Shown here one piece after another: positions 63,721 through 64,000 of a stretch of 64,000 bases of DNA. Below the pieces are notes generated by a model. That model saw only the letters and a list, made by a program, of their open reading frames with translations, was not told the origin of the DNA and searched no databases. The position numbers and the translations under genes were made by a program. The stretch comes from Planctomycetota bacterium. Lineage in GTDB: Bacteria > Planctomycetota > Phycisphaerae > Sedimentisphaerales > Anaerobacaceae. The stretch spans positions 18,361 through 82,360 of the forward strand of contig JADFJC010000005.1 in the NCBI GenBank assembly GCA_022566315.1, in the 5' to 3' direction. The first letter of the stretch is position 1. Each line of letters begins with the position of its first letter.

Positions 63721-64000
63721 AGCCCGGTGGTTATGGAGGATTATTCGTTAGCAGAGAGGGGAGTTATTTTGTGATAAGATGGGGGTGGGGTGGGCATGTA
63801 AACTTGCGGAGTTTGGGTAGTATAGGTAAGAAAAATGCGTCAAAAAACGCGTAAAAATGAGTAAAAATTGGCAAAAATTTCAATAAATTCATAAAAATGC
63901 GCGCCTTTTGAGCAAAAATGAGTAAAAATTCACACTTTTTTCAAATTAACATTTTGTTAGTTTAGGGGATATGGGTGGTTTTTGAGCCACAGATACCAGT
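63721..64000. other. Non-coding end of window with phased A-tracts
   Basis: From 63827 AAAAATG/CAAAAA runs recur at 10-11 base steps (TAAAAATGAGTAAAAATTGG, GCAAAAATTTCAATAAATTC), so the DNA should be intrinsically curved. It resembles the region before flgM. A regulated gene may start beyond the window; no gene can be called here. Confidence 0.6.

Noticed and set aside
63940-64000. Sigma-28-like sequence TAACATTT ... GGGGATAT at the window end
   Set aside because: Spacing and -10 match are poor and the downstream gene is not visible.
1-64000. tRNA, rRNA, insertion sequences or phage genes
   Set aside because: No transposase, integrase, phage structural gene or tRNA cloverleaf could be recognised on either strand.

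Overview
The window is about 64 kb of moderate-GC bacterial DNA carrying a large flagellar locus with an embedded flagellin-glycosylation island. The gene repertoire (fliOPQR-flhB, a long TPR membrane protein next to two sigma-54 enhancer-binding proteins, WhiG/FliA-type sigma factor, FlgM with a planctomycete-like C-terminus, an MJ0042-type zinc ribbon, dispersed palindromic repeats) suggests an uncultured Planctomycetota member, perhaps Phycisphaerae-like. This assignment is an inference from gene style, not from a marker gene; there is no rRNA or tRNA in the window.

Layout. (1) 0.1-3.8 kb, plus strand: export gate operon fliO-fliP-fliQ-fliR-flhB. (2) 46.7 down to 4.0 kb, minus strand, about 42 kb of genes in one direction: flgD-flgE-PilZ protein-flgF-flgG-flgA-flgH-flgI-flgJ-flgN-flgK-flgL, then two TPR/glycosyltransferases, a TPR protein and a FliT-like chaperone, then a pseudaminic-acid-type sugar operon (pseB, pseC, methylase, formyltransferase, PIG-L deacetylase, second formyltransferase, pseI, pseF), a B12-binding radical SAM protein, a 1398-aa glycosyltransferase/methyltransferase fusion followed by a frameshifted GT2, a cupin, a DegT aminotransferase, a methyltransferase, a 2250-aa seven-domain sulfotransferase/glycosyltransferase/radical SAM protein, and finally fliD. 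(3) 47.3-62.0 kb, plus strand: sigma-54 activator 1, TM-STN-TPR protein, small periplasmic TPR protein, sigma-54 activator 2, fliL-fliM-fliN-flhA, a small membrane protein, fliA, two small unknown proteins, two lipoproteins, flgM. (4) 62.0-64.0 kb: HPP-family membrane protein, repeat-rich non-coding DNA, a zinc-ribbon protein, A-tract-rich DNA.

Regulation read from sequence: three close matches to the -24/-12 sigma-54 promoter (upstream of flgD, of the TPR gene at 49.2 kb, and of the glycosyltransferase at 34.0 kb) agree with the two encoded enhancer-binding proteins; a FliA-type promoter candidate precedes flgM, which would give the usual FliA/FlgM feedback. Thus structural and glycosylation genes appear to be wired into one flagellar hierarchy.

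Most unusual points: (a) several families of palindromic repeat elements have entered reading frames, including one 46-47 bp element present in opposite orientation inside the PilZ gene and inside a response-regulator domain, and elements in the N-terminal regions of flgH and a lipoprotein gene; (b) tandem word repeats (TCTGTCTTCTG-like) fill intergenic gaps, make up the hydrophobic core of a signal peptide, extend the FlgJ C-terminus and, as variants, form linkers in both sigma-54 activators; (c) the pseudaminic-acid operon lacks recognisable pseH and pseG and instead has two formyltransferases and a deacetylase; (d) signs of recent rearrangement in the island: a frameshift that splits a GT2 domain and a decayed aminotransferase 5' fragment.
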